Source: Pelagerythrobacter rhizovicinus
GTDB taxonomy: Bacteria > Pseudomonadota > Alphaproteobacteria > Sphingomonadales > Sphingomonadaceae
Direction: 5' to 3'
Length of the DNA: 64,000 nt
Assembly (NCBI RefSeq): GCF_004135625.1
Contig: NZ_SDPV01000001.1
Span: 1,548,501 to 1,612,500, forward strand
Below, piece after piece: positions 37,329 to 46,259 of this stretch (positions are counted from its first letter, which is position 1; each line of letters opens with the position of its first letter). A program made the translations under genes and the position numbers. The notes below the pieces were generated by a model. The model saw nothing but the letters and a program-made list of their open reading frames with translations, was not told the DNA's origin and did not search any database.

Positions 37329-39392
37329 TCACATCGGCGGCAGGGCGCGGCGCAGTTCTTCCAGCCACGCGCTGGCCACCGCGTCGCTCGGGGCGCGCCA
37401 GTCGCCGCGGGGGCTTAGCGCGCCGCCGGCACTGACCTTCGGGCCGTTGGGCAGCGCGCTGCGCTTGAATTGGCTGAAGGCGAAGAAGCGCTTGAGGAAG
37501 TTCTCCAGCCACTTCGCGATCGTGGCGAGATCGTATTCGTTCTTCGCCGCTTCGGGGAACTCTACCGGCCACAGTCCAGCGCTGGCATCCTTCCAGGCGT
37601 GCCACGCGAGGAAGGCGATATGGCCCGGCGCGTGGCCCCAGCGGATCGTGTGGTGGAGGAAGAAGTCGTTGAGTTCGTAAGGGCCGATCACGCTCTGCGT
37701 GCTCTGGATTTCGCCGTCCTCGCCGGCGGGCACGAGCTCGGGGCTGATCTCGGTCGCGAGGATCGCCTCGAGCACCGCGTCGGTCTCCGAATCGAACTGG
37801 TCGGTGCGCGTGGCCCAGCGGATCAGGTACTGGATCAGCGTCTTGGGCACGCCGGAGTTCACGGCGTAGTGGCTCATCTGGTCGCCCACGCCGTAAGTGC
37901 ACCAGCCGAGCGCGAGCTCCGATAGGTCTCCAGTGCCGAGCACGAAGCCGGAATGCTGCCCGGCGAGACGGAACAGGTAATCGGTGCGCAGGCCCGCTTG
38001 CACGTTCTCGAACGTCGTGTCGTAGACCGGCTCGCCCTTCGCGAAGGGGTGCCCGATGTCCTCCAGCATGCGCTGCGCGGCGGGGCGGATGTCGATCTCC
38101 TCCGCGGTGATCCCCATCGCCTCCATCAGTTTCCAGGCGTTCGACTTGGTGCCCTCGGAGGTCCCGAAACCGGGCATGGTGTAGCCGCGGATCGTGGTGC
38201 GCGGCAGGTCGAGCCGGTCGCAGACCTTGGCCGCGACGAGCAACGCGTGCGTGCTGTCGAGCCCGCCCGATACGCCGAGCACCATGTGCTGGCCGCTGGT
38301 CGCCTGGAAACGGCGCATGAGCGCGTCGATCTGGATGTTGAACGCCTCGTAGCAATCCTCGTCGAGCTTGTGCGGCCGGTTGGGGACGAAGGGAAAACGG
38401 CGGATCGGGCGGATCAGGCCGCTGTCGCCCGGCACGGCGGCATGTTCGAAGCGGACGCGGCGGTAGAGGTGTTCCGGCCGCCCGGCCGCCTCGGCGCCAT
38501 CGTTGAAGGTCTGCATCCGCATCCGGTCACCTAGGATGCGCGGAATGTCGACGTCGGCCATGCAGAGTTCGGGTTTGAGGTCGAAGCGCTGGCTCTCGGC
38601 GAGCAGATCGCCGAGTTCGTAGATCATCCCCTGCCCGTCCCACGCGAGATCGGTCGTGCTTTCGCCGTGGCCGCTCGCCGAATAGGCATAGGCGCAGACC
38701 GCCCGGCTCGACTGCGACCGGCACAGCATGTGCCGCTCGTCGGCCTTGCCGATGGTGATGTTCGAGGCGGAGAGATTGAGTACGATCGTCGCCCCCGCCA
38801 GCGCCGCGCGCGTCGACGGAGGTTCGGGCGCCCAGAAGTCTTCGCAGATTTCCAGCGCGAAGCAGAAGCCGGGCAGGTTCTCCGCTTCGAACAGCACGTC
38901 AGTGCCGAACGGCGTGGTCTCGCCGCCGACCGTGATCTCCAGGCCGATGCAGCCGCGCCCGTGGGCGAACCAGCGCTTCTCGTAGTACTCGCGGTAATTC
39001 GGCAGGAAGCTCTTGGGCACGACCCCGAGCAGCCGCCCCCCCGCGATCGCAAGCGCACAGTTGTAGATGCGGCCGTTCCGGCGCAGCGGGGCCCCGATGA
39101 CGGCAACCGGCGACAGCTCGGCGCTCGCCGTCACGATCTCGCCCACGCCGCGCTCGACCGCATCCAGCAGCGCCGTCTGCATGTGAAGATCGTCGATCGC
39201 GTAGCTGGACAGCGAGAGCTCGGGAAACAGCACCACGTCCGCCTGCCGTTCGTGCGCCTTGCGCAGTTCGTCGAGGATGCCTTCCACATTGGCCGCGACG
39301 TCGGCGGTCCGCGTGCGGGGCGTGGCGGTGGCGACCCGCACGAACCCGTGGGTGCGGCGGTCGAAGAACGGGTGATCGGTATGGTCGGTCAT
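37329..39392 (-). CDS. nadE: Glutamine-dependent NAD(+) synthetase
   Basis: This 687-residue two-domain enzyme amidates deamido-NAD. The N-terminal nitrilase-like glutaminase has its triad at Glu58 (VVLFPELSLSSYA), Lys127 (VPKSFLPNYREYYEKRWF) and Cys183 (LEICEDFWAP). The synthetase domain has the PP-loop LGVSGGLDSTHALLVAAKV. Its ATG overlaps the stop of the PncC-like gene by four bases, placing a nucleotide-salvage enzyme and NAD synthetase in one unit. Confidence 0.97.
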   Translation of the reverse strand: MTDHTDHPFFDRRTHGFVRVATATPRTRTADVAANVEGILDELRKAHERQADVVLFPELSLSSYAIDDLHMQTALLDAVERGVGEIVTASAELSPVAVIGAPLRRNGRIYNCALAIAGGRLLGVVPKSFLPNYREYYEKRWFAHGRGCIGLEITVGGETTPFGTDVLFEAENLPGFCFALEICEDFWAPEPPSTRAALAGATIVLNLSASNITIGKADERHMLCRSQSSRAVCAYAYSASGHGESTTDLAWDGQGMIYELGDLLAESQRFDLKPELCMADVDIPRILGDRMRMQTFNDGAEAAGRPEHLYRRVRFEHAAVPGDSGLIRPIRRFPFVPNRPHKLDEDCYEAFNIQIDALMRRFQATSGQHMVLGVSGGLDSTHALLVAAKVCDRLDLPRTTIRGYTMPGFGTSEGTKSNAWKLMEAMGITAEEIDIRPAAQRMLEDIGHPFAKGEPVYDTTFENVQAGLRTDYLFRLAGQHSGFVLGTGDLSELALGWCTYGVGDQMSHYAVNSGVPKTLIQYLIRWATRTDQFDSETDAVLEAILATEISPELVPAGEDGEIQSTQSVIGPYELNDFFLHHTIRWGHAPGHIAFLAWHAWKDASAGLWPVEFPEAAKNEYDLATIAKWLENFLKRFFAFSQFKRSALPNGPKVSAGGALSPRGDWRAPSDAVASAWLEELRRALPPM

Positions 39393-39904
39393 GCGCGGAG
39401 CGCGTTGTCCACCATGTCCAGCGCGACTGCAAGCGCGGCGATGCGCACGCCGTCCCGGCCGATCGCGCCAAAGTGCTCCTCGCGGTGGGCGACCTCTCCG
39501 TCGTGAGCGCCGCAGGCGAAGTGGACCAGGCCTTCCTCATCGCCGTCTCCGCCCGGCCCCGCGAAGCCGGTAATCGCCACCCCGATGCCCTTGCGCGAGC
39601 GGTGGAGCGCCCCTTTCACCATCGCGATCGCGATCTCGCGGCTCACCGCCCCGCACCGCTCAAGCTCATCACGGTCGACCATCAACAGATCGCACTTCGC
39701 ATCGTCCGAATAGACAACGAAGCCGCGCTCGAAGATGTGGCTGCACCCAGGCACATCCGTCAGCAACGCCGCGAGCAGGCCGCCGGTGCAGCTCTCGGCC
39801 GTGATCAGCGGAATTTCGCGTTCCGCCGCCAGGCCGAGGACTTCACGCGCCTTCTTCGACAGGTCTTCCGGCAGAATCGGATCGAGCGTTTCGGTCTTGC
39901 TCAC
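39389..39904 (-). CDS. pncC: CinA C-terminal domain protein, probable NMN amidohydrolase
   Basis: The product is 171 residues and starts with GTG at 39904, four bases inside the end of the topIB gene. PLITAESCTGGLLAALLTDV, VYSDDAKCDLL and the loop GVAITGFAGPGGDGDEEGLV are the stand-alone CinA/PncC signature. PncC deamidates NMN to nicotinate mononucleotide, feeding the NadE step coded by the next gene. The first 12 residues vary among relatives. Confidence 0.9.
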   Translation of the reverse strand: MSKTETLDPILPEDLSKKAREVLGLAAEREIPLITAESCTGGLLAALLTDVPGCSHIFERGFVVYSDDAKCDLLMVDRDELERCGAVSREIAIAMVKGALHRSRKGIGVAITGFAGPGGDGDEEGLVHFACGAHDGEVAHREEHFGAIGRDGVRIAALAVALDMVDNALRA

Positions 39905-40914
39905 GCGGCTAGCAGCTCCTCGGTGCGGGGCGCCGCCTCCAGCAGTTCGATGAGCCCGCGCTCCTCGCGGGCCAGCCACTGCGTTGCACGCGGCAAGGTC
40001 AGCTCGGCGCGCCATTCCTCCTGCCGCTCGACCAGATCGATCACGGCGGGATGGACATAGCTCCTGCGCGTCACTGCAGGCGTGTTGCCGAGATGCTCGG
40101 CGACGACATCCAGCATGGCCTTGAGCGTCAGTCGCTCGTCCGCCTCGGCCAGCATCTGAAAGCCCAGCGCGCTCGCGTGCCAGGTGCGAAAGTTCTTGGC
40201 GGTGAAGTGCTCGCCCATGGTCTCGCACAGGTATTCGTTGACGTCGTGCGAGCCGACAGCGTGCAGTTCGCCCTCGTCGTCGACATACTGGAACACATGC
40301 TGCCCCGGCAGGTCCTGCATCATGCGCACGACACGTGCCAGGGCGCCGTCGGTCAGCGAAACCTCGCGGAGCTTTCCGGACTTGCCCTTGTAGCGCAGCC
40401 GCAGCGTCCGCCCGGTCACCTCGGCATGGCGCTGGCGCAGCGTGGTCGCGCCGTAGCTTCGGTTCGCCTTGGCATAGCCCTCGTTCCCGATCCGCATTGC
40501 GCCGAGATCGAGCAGCCGCACGACGCTCGCGATCGCGCGCTCGCGCGTCAGCTTTCGACCGGCAAGATCCTCCTCCACCCGCTTGCGCACCAGCGGCAGC
40601 AGGTTGCCGAAGGCGAGGCAGCCGTCGAACTTCTCGCACTCGCGCCAGCTGCGGAAGTCGGGGTGATAGCGATACTGCTTGCGTCCCTTGGCATCGACGC
40701 CGGTGGCAAGGATGTGCCCGTTGGGCGCAGGGCAGAACCAGGCGTCCTGGTAAGCCGGTGGCAGCGCGATCGCGTTGAGCCGCTTGCGCTCCTCGGGGTC
40801 GCGGATCAGCTCGCCGTGGGGATCGTAGTAGGCCCAGCCTTTCCCCGCCCGCCTGCGCGTGATGCCCGGAAGCTCGTCGTCGACATAAATGAGCTTGGGC
40901 GCGCAGGTGGCCAT
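39901..40914 (-). CDS. topIB: Type IB DNA topoisomerase, bacterial poxvirus-like
   Basis: This 337-residue enzyme relaxes supercoils through a 3'-phosphotyrosine link. The catalytic Tyr is in TRRSYVHPAVI (about Tyr286). Arg141 (GAMRIGNEGYA), the Lys in RYKGKSGKLRE and Arg243/His246 in KNFRTWHASA complete the site. The N-domain contains PPAYQDAWFCPAPNGHILAT. I use ATG 40914 (MATCAPKLIYVDDELPGITR). Such enzymes are an accessory topoisomerase in many soil and aquatic proteobacteria. Confidence 0.95.
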   Translation of the reverse strand: MATCAPKLIYVDDELPGITRRRAGKGWAYYDPHGELIRDPEERKRLNAIALPPAYQDAWFCPAPNGHILATGVDAKGRKQYRYHPDFRSWRECEKFDGCLAFGNLLPLVRKRVEEDLAGRKLTRERAIASVVRLLDLGAMRIGNEGYAKANRSYGATTLRQRHAEVTGRTLRLRYKGKSGKLREVSLTDGALARVVRMMQDLPGQHVFQYVDDEGELHAVGSHDVNEYLCETMGEHFTAKNFRTWHASALGFQMLAEADERLTLKAMLDVVAEHLGNTPAVTRRSYVHPAVIDLVERQEEWRAELTLPRATQWLAREERGLIELLEAAPRTEELLAA

Positions 40915-40997
40915 GGCACAAGGAACCGCGCTTGCCGCTTGCGGTTCCGCGCTCCCCGACCCATTTCGTGCGCTCGACGCACAACAGGGAGCCCGCA

Positions 40998-41843
40998 ATG
41001 GCCGATCCGACCTACACCCCGCCCGCAGTCTGGACCTATATCGAAAGCGGCGGGAAGTTCGCCGGCATCAACCGCCCCACCGCCGGCGCGCGCGAGGAGC
41101 GCGATCTGCCGGTGGGCGAGCATCCGTTCCAGCTCTACTCGCTCGCCACGCCCAATGGGGTGAAGGCCGGCGTGATGCTCGAGGAATTGCTAGAAGCCGG
41201 TCACGCCGCGGAATACGACGCCTGGACGATCCAGATCTCGGACGGCGACCAGTTCACCAGCGGCTTCGTCGACGTGAACCCGAACAGCAAGATCCCCGCC
41301 CTGCTCGACCGCAGCGGTCCCGAGCCCGTGCGCGTGTTCGAAAGCGGCGCGATCCTGATGCACCTCGCGGAGAAGTTCGGCGCGCTGCTCCCCACCGACC
41401 GCACCCGCGCCGAAGTGCTGAGCTGGCTGTTCTGGCAGGTCGGCAGCGCCCCGTTCATCGGCGGTGGCTTCGGCCACTTCTATGCCTATGCGCCCGAGAA
41501 GTACGAGTATCCGATCAACCGCTACGCGATGGAGACCAAGCGCCTCTTCGATGTCGCGGACCAGCGGCTGGCGCAGAGCGAATACCTCGGCGGAAAGGAC
41601 TACACGATCGCCGACATTGCGACCTGGCCCTGGCTCTCCCCCTTCGTGCTCGGCGGGATTTACGGCGAGGCACGCCAGTTCCTCTCGATCCACGAGTACC
41701 GGCACGTGGAGCGCTGGGTGAAGCAGATTTCCGAGCGTCCCGCCGTCAGGCGCGGCCGAATCGTCAACAAGACCTGGGGCGAGGACGACGAGCAATTGCG
41801 CGAGCGCCACTCGGCCGCCGATTTCGCGGGAAAGAAGGTCTGA
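40998..41843 (+). CDS. yghU: Glutathione S-transferase, YghU (nu) type
   Basis: This 281-residue cytosolic GST starts MADPTYTPPAVWTYIESGGK. FAGINRPTAGAREERDLPVG and HPFQLYSLATPNGVKAGVML are typical of the YghU group with its N-terminal extension. FESGAILMHLAEKFG completes the thioredoxin-like glutathione site, and a helical domain follows. These enzymes have disulfide-bond reductase and organic-peroxide activity with two glutathiones. It is divergent from topIB with an 83-base gap. Confidence 0.93.
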   Translation: MADPTYTPPAVWTYIESGGKFAGINRPTAGAREERDLPVGEHPFQLYSLATPNGVKAGVMLEELLEAGHAAEYDAWTIQISDGDQFTSGFVDVNPNSKIPALLDRSGPEPVRVFESGAILMHLAEKFGALLPTDRTRAEVLSWLFWQVGSAPFIGGGFGHFYAYAPEKYEYPINRYAMETKRLFDVADQRLAQSEYLGGKDYTIADIATWPWLSPFVLGGIYGEARQFLSIHEYRHVERWVKQISERPAVRRGRIVNKTWGEDDEQLRERHSAADFAGKKV

Positions 41844-41892
41844 TCGCCCCCTTCCCTTGGCGGCTCAAGCCGCTATAGGGGCCGGCGCCTGC

Positions 41893-41967
41893 TGGGGCGT
41901 AGCCAAGTGGTAAGGCAGCGGTTTTTGGTACCGCCATGCGCAGGTTCGAATCCTGCCGCCCCAGCCA
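41893..41967 (+). tRNA. tRNA-Gln (anticodon TTG)
   Basis: The 75-base sequence has acceptor arms TGGGGCG/CGCCCCA, D-loop AGCCAAGTGGTAAGGCA, an anticodon stem-loop with TTTTGGT giving anticodon TTG, T-arm GGTTCGAATCC, discriminator G and encoded CCA. It is a complete, normal tRNA. Its 3' end faces a degraded integrase fragment, a common arrangement at integration sites. Confidence 0.97.
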
Positions 41968-42389
41968 ACCGCGTCCTCAAGATTCGGTTCCTTTGCAAAG
42001 CCTTATGGCAAAATCGAGCGACTAGCGAGATCGACAGAGCTGGCCCCAGCTAGATCGGGTTCGACGGCTATTTTGTCACGATCTCCGTCATGATTTTATC
42101 TGCGCCGGGGAGCCGACTGGAGTCGGTCGATGGCAAGAAAAGTTGCGCTTACGCCGCCTGCATCGACGCGTTGAAAACGCGACTACTGTCCGATCTTCTG
42201 ACGCCTGGCCTCGCCATTGAGGTTCTCGGTGGCGGCAAGAAGCGGTGGCGATATCGCCGGCAGGGAGCCGGCACGAAGATCGTCGCGCCGATGTTCGGTG
42301 GAGTGTCCGAGAGCGGAAATGGCCGCCCTGAGTGCCGGCATCATAGGAGCGGACGGCCGCTTGGAGAAATTCCTGCTGGAGCTCTTCGA
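41968..42389. other. 422-base tRNA-proximal spacer
   Basis: Apart from the integrase remnant listed separately, this stretch has no supportable gene. I searched by eye for a second copy of the tRNA-Gln 3' end in the window and found none, so no att site pair is proposed. Confidence 0.55.
42165..42302 (+). pseudogene. Remnant of a tyrosine-type phage integrase, N-terminal domain
   Basis: In the plus frame the text DALKTRLLSDLLTPGLAIEV and LGGGKKRWRYRRQGAGTK resembles the arm-binding N-terminal domain of sphingomonad P4-type integrases, where LTPGLAIEVL-x-GKK-x-W-x-YRR is followed by the TLG(x)YP segment. Likeness stops after FGGV and no catalytic domain (R...HxxR...Y) follows. It lies about 200 bases from tRNA-Gln, in the orientation expected for a tRNA-integrated element. 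The match is from memory of the family, not a search. Confidence 0.6.
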
Positions 42390-43304
42390 CTATGCGGCGG
42401 GATTTCCAAGCCGCTCTGCAAGAAAATCGACGAACACGCGCACGCGCGCTGGCGTATTGGCCCCGCCGACGAAAACCGCGTGGATTGCTTCGACATCGCC
42501 GGGGTTGAACTCTTCGAGCAAAGGAACGAGCTGACCGGTCGCGATTTCCTCGGCCACGCTGAATGCGCCCACTCGTGTGATGCCAACCCCCGCGGCGGCA
42601 AGCTGGCCAAGCGTTTCGCCGTTATTGGCCTCGATGCTGCCCGCAACCGACAACGCGCAGTCGCGCCCATCCTTGCGGAACGGCCAGATCGGCTCGGCAC
42701 GGCGGAAATTGAAGCTAAGGCAATTGTGGCCGTGCAGATCCTCGGGCACGAGCGGCGTGCCGTGGCGCGCCAGGTAGGTCGGCGAGGCGACAATGACGCG
42801 GCGGGTCTCGCCCAGCTTGCGCGCGGTCAGCGGACTGTCCGCCAGCGGTCCGAAACGAACCGCAACATCCGCCTGGCCAGCGGCCACGTCCACGAGCGTG
42901 TCGGTGAGACCGATATCGACCAGAATGTGTGGGTATCGCTGCACGAACTCACCGAGCAAGGGGACGACGCAAAGCCGCCCGTGCGACAAGGCAGCGCTGA
43001 CGCGGAGCCTGCCACGCGGTGCGCCTTGATCCGCGATCTCCTGCTCGACGTCGTCGAGGTCTGCCAGGATGCGACGCGCGCCGCATAGGTAGGCATGCCC
43101 TTCGGCGGTGAGCGTTAGCGCGCGGGTCGATCGCAGCAGCAGGCGGACGCCGAGCCGCTCCTCGAGCCGGTCGATGGCCCGGCTGATGGCGGACGGAGTC
43201 AGCCCGAGCAGCCGGGCCGCTGCCGAGAAGCTGCCCTCGGCCACAACGATGGCGAACATCTCCAGCGCTCGAGCGCGATCGTCCCGTGCAGTCTTTGCCT
43301 TCAA
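42390..43304 (-). CDS. LysR-family transcriptional regulator
   Basis: The 304-residue product has an N-terminal HTH (SFSAAARLLGLTPSAISRAI, residues 25-45) and a substrate-binding effector domain ending ARVRVFVDFLAERLGNPAA. It is of the CrgA/DhcR-like group often found divergent from reductases and MFS exporters. It is divergent from an aldo/keto reductase with 88 bases between starts, so it probably controls that gene and the exporter after it. Confidence 0.93.
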   Translation of the reverse strand: MKAKTARDDRARALEMFAIVVAEGSFSAAARLLGLTPSAISRAIDRLEERLGVRLLLRSTRALTLTAEGHAYLCGARRILADLDDVEQEIADQGAPRGRLRVSAALSHGRLCVVPLLGEFVQRYPHILVDIGLTDTLVDVAAGQADVAVRFGPLADSPLTARKLGETRRVIVASPTYLARHGTPLVPEDLHGHNCLSFNFRRAEPIWPFRKDGRDCALSVAGSIEANNGETLGQLAAAGVGITRVGAFSVAEEIATGQLVPLLEEFNPGDVEAIHAVFVGGANTPARVRVFVDFLAERLGNPAA

Positions 43305-43392
43305 GTCAAAAGTCCTTCGCTTACGACCGGGCTACCCAGCCCCGTGCGCGCCTTCCACTTATGCATCTCTATCGCAACTGACAGGATGGATC

Positions 43393-44427
43393 ATGGAATA
43401 TCGGCAACTGGGATTCTCGGGCCTGCGTGTTCCGGCGCTCAGCTTCGGAACAGGCACTTTCGGCGGGAAGGGCCCGCTATTCAGCGCCTGGGGAAGCAGC
43501 GATACGGCAGAGGCGCGGCGTCTGATCGACATCTGCCTCGAAGCTGGCGTGAACTTGTTCGACACGGCAGATGTTTACTCCAGCGGCGCATCCGAGGAGG
43601 TGCTCGGCGAAGCGATCCGCGGACGACGCGATGAAGTGCTGATCTCGACCAAGACCGGCTTGCCCATGGGCAACGGCCCGGCCGACTGGGGCGTGTCGCG
43701 CTCGCGGCTGATCGCTGCAGTTGAGGCGTCGCTCAAACGGCTCGGCACCGACTATATCGACCTGCTTCAGCTCCACGCGCTCGACGCCCATACACCGGTC
43801 GAGGAGTTGCTTGCGACGCTCGACATGCTGATCGCGCAGGGCAAGCTGCGCCACGTCGGCGTTTCCAACTATCCCGGCTGGCAGTTGATGAAAGCGCTCG
43901 CCGCGGCGAACCGGCATGGCTGGCCGCGCTTCGTCGCGCACCAGGTCTACTATTCGCTGATCGGTCGGGCTTACGAGGCCGATCTGATGCCGCTCGCGGC
44001 CGATCAGGGTGTCGGTACGCTTGTGTGGAGCCCGCTGGGCTGGGGCCGCCTCACCGGCAAGATCGGCCGCAACCGGCCAGTGCCCCCGGGTAGCCGGCTG
44101 CACGACACCGAACAGTTCGCGCCGCCGGTGACCGAAGAGCATCTCTACCGCGTGATCGATGCGATCGAGGCCGTCGCCGAAGAGACGGGCCGGACGGTGC
44201 CGCAGGTCGCGATCAACTGGCTGCTCCAGCGCCCGACCGTGTCGTCGGTGATCATCGGTGCGCGCAACGAGGAGCAACTGAGGCAGAATCTCGGTGCGGT
44301 CGGCTGGTCGCTGACACGCGAGCAGATGGCCGCCCTCGATGCGGCAAGCGACGTGCTGCCGCCTTATCCCCACACCCCCTATCGCCAGCAGGAGGGCTTT
44401 GCCCGCCTGAACCCGCCGCTGGTCTGA
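43393..44427 (+). CDS. Aldo/keto reductase
   Basis: The 344-residue TIM-barrel NADPH oxidoreductase starts MEYRQLGFSGLRVPALSFGT. The catalytic set is visible as FDTADVYSSGASEEVLG (Asp, Tyr), STKTGLP (Lys) and LLQLHALDAH (His). SVIIGARNEEQLRQNL binds the cofactor near the C-terminus. It resembles the YajO/general-stress group. Substrate is unknown; the neighbours suggest carbonyl detoxification paired with export. Confidence 0.93.
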   Translation: MEYRQLGFSGLRVPALSFGTGTFGGKGPLFSAWGSSDTAEARRLIDICLEAGVNLFDTADVYSSGASEEVLGEAIRGRRDEVLISTKTGLPMGNGPADWGVSRSRLIAAVEASLKRLGTDYIDLLQLHALDAHTPVEELLATLDMLIAQGKLRHVGVSNYPGWQLMKALAAANRHGWPRFVAHQVYYSLIGRAYEADLMPLAADQGVGTLVWSPLGWGRLTGKIGRNRPVPPGSRLHDTEQFAPPVTEEHLYRVIDAIEAVAEETGRTVPQVAINWLLQRPTVSSVIIGARNEEQLRQNLGAVGWSLTREQMAALDAASDVLPPYPHTPYRQQEGFARLNPPLV

Positions 44428-44442
44428 CCTGGAAGCCCCCAC

Positions 44443-45633
44443 ATGAAACTCAATCCCCCGCTGCTCGCGCTTGCCGCGGGCGCCTTCGGCATCGGTGTAA
44501 CCGAGTTCGCGCCGATGGGCCTGCTGCCAGTGATCGCCACCGATCTCGGCGTCTCGATCCCCGCCGCCGGATTGCTGGTCAGCGCCTACGCACTCGGCGT
44601 GCTTATCGGTGCGCCACTGATGACGCTGACCACCGGACGCGTGCCCCGGCGGACGCTGCTGATCGGACTTGCGGCGATCTTCACGCTCGGAAACCTCATG
44701 TCCGCAGTTGCTGATGGATACGCCATGCTCCTCACGGCACGGATCATCACCTCGCTGAACCACGGCGCCTTCTTCGGTGTCGGATCGATTGTTGCGGCGA
44801 GCCTGGTGCCGGCCGAACGCAAGGCCGCGGCGGTCGCTGCAATGTTCATGGGCCTCACAATCGCCAACGTTGTCGGCGTGCCGCTCGCCACCTGGGCGGG
44901 CGAGCATCTCGGCTGGCGGACGTCCTTTTGGGGGATCGCCAGTCTCGGCATGGTGACAGTGGCGGCGCTGCGGCTGACCCTACCGGCGATGCCCGCGCCC
45001 GCCGGCGGCGATGTCATCAGGGAGCTGCGCGTGCTGGCACGCCGCCCAGTGCTCGGCGCACTCGGCCTCACCGTGCTCGGATCAAGCGCGATGTTCACCG
45101 TGTTCACCTACATCGCACCGATCCTGCAAATCGAGACGCACGCATCCCTGGCGTTCGTGACGGCGATGCTGGTGACCTATGGCCTCGGCCTGACGGTCGG
45201 CAATTGGCTTGGTGGGAAGTTCGCCGACAAATCGGTGGACATGACTCTGATCGTGACGCTCGGCTCGCTCTCGGCGATCCTGGTCGCCTTCGCGCTATTG
45301 ATGCCATTCCAGGCGCCGGTTGCCGTGCTGGTGTTTCTGTGGGGCGTAGCGAGCTTCGCGCTGGTGCCGCCACTGCAGGTGCGGGTGATGGCGGCCGCGG
45401 GGGACGCGCCGAACCTCGCCTCGTCGGTGAATATCGGAGCATTCAACCTCGGCAATGCAATCGGCGCTGCGCTGGGCGGCGCCGTGATCGCAGGCGGGTT
45501 CGGCTACCCGGCGGTCGCGCTGGCGGGCGCCGCAGCCTCGGCGCTCGGGTTGGCGGCGATTCTCTTTTCCTGGCGCGCCAAGGCCCGCTGTGCAGACCGG
45601 CTGCTCTGCGAGAGTGCGAGCCAGTGGATATAA
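44443..45633 (+). CDS. MFS transporter, DHA1 family
   Basis: This 396-residue protein has 12 predicted membrane helices. GIGVTEFAPMGLLPVIATDL and the motif A-like loop TLTTGRVPRRTLL are typical of the AraJ/YdhP drug-proton antiporters. It starts 15 bases after the aldo/keto reductase, so the two form an operon under the divergent LysR gene. The substrate cannot be told. Confidence 0.92.
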   Translation: MKLNPPLLALAAGAFGIGVTEFAPMGLLPVIATDLGVSIPAAGLLVSAYALGVLIGAPLMTLTTGRVPRRTLLIGLAAIFTLGNLMSAVADGYAMLLTARIITSLNHGAFFGVGSIVAASLVPAERKAAAVAAMFMGLTIANVVGVPLATWAGEHLGWRTSFWGIASLGMVTVAALRLTLPAMPAPAGGDVIRELRVLARRPVLGALGLTVLGSSAMFTVFTYIAPILQIETHASLAFVTAMLVTYGLGLTVGNWLGGKFADKSVDMTLIVTLGSLSAILVAFALLMPFQAPVAVLVFLWGVASFALVPPLQVRVMAAAGDAPNLASSVNIGAFNLGNAIGAALGGAVIAGGFGYPAVALAGAAASALGLAAILFSWRAKARCADRLLCESASQWI

Positions 45634-46259
45634 TTTCCGCAGCAAGCGAACGAGTGACCGGCAGACGCTGGGCCGCTCGCTGATTGCTAAGTCTCGATAG
45701 GCCGATGGTCCATGCCCAATCCGGTCTTTCGAGTTTGGGGCCCTCAGCCGACACGCAGCTTTCGGCGGCGTAATGGCAAAACCGAACGTCGCCAGATCTG
45801 TACTCAGCGGCCTCGTACCTAATCTGCGCCGCATTCACCTTCCCAGCAGCTGCCGGGCGTCTACGAGGCGGTCGGCTGATAGGCCGCTTTGCTGCCTAAA
45901 GCCAACAGGCCGGCCGACGGCCCGAACAAGAGGCTTCCTGCCCTGCCGCACCAGACCCAGCGCAGACGATTGCCGTGGGGCGGAGGTGTTAACGGTTGCT
46001 GGTCGTGCCGAGCGGACCGGACCCGCTCCACTAGCGACGCGCCGTCTCGTGTGAAATGTGGAGTCCGCATTCGGCCTACAGATCTTCTACGTTCCGCAAG
46101 CTCAGAGGAAAACGGATATACATCATCACGACGAGGTGGATTACATCAGCCGAACGGTTGAAGTGCCGGAAGAGGCTTGCTGCCTCGGGAAGCACGAGGG
46201 AGGTAGCCGCCCTGCCCCGCCACTACTTACCAGGTAAGCTTTGTCTGACAGAGCGCCGA
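45634..46259. other. 626-base region with no recognised gene
   Basis: Several frames stay open, but none has a ribosome site, sensible composition or a recognisable domain. A CTTACC-A-GGTAAG palindrome lies near 46227-46239, close to the end of the transporter gene. The region separates two accessory cassettes and may be decayed DNA; no transposase or repeat boundary was found. Confidence 0.55.

Noticed and set aside
45773-46070. Short ORFs on both strands of the 626-base spacer
   Set aside because: Arg/Pro-rich text with no start signals; likely decayed or non-coding sequence.
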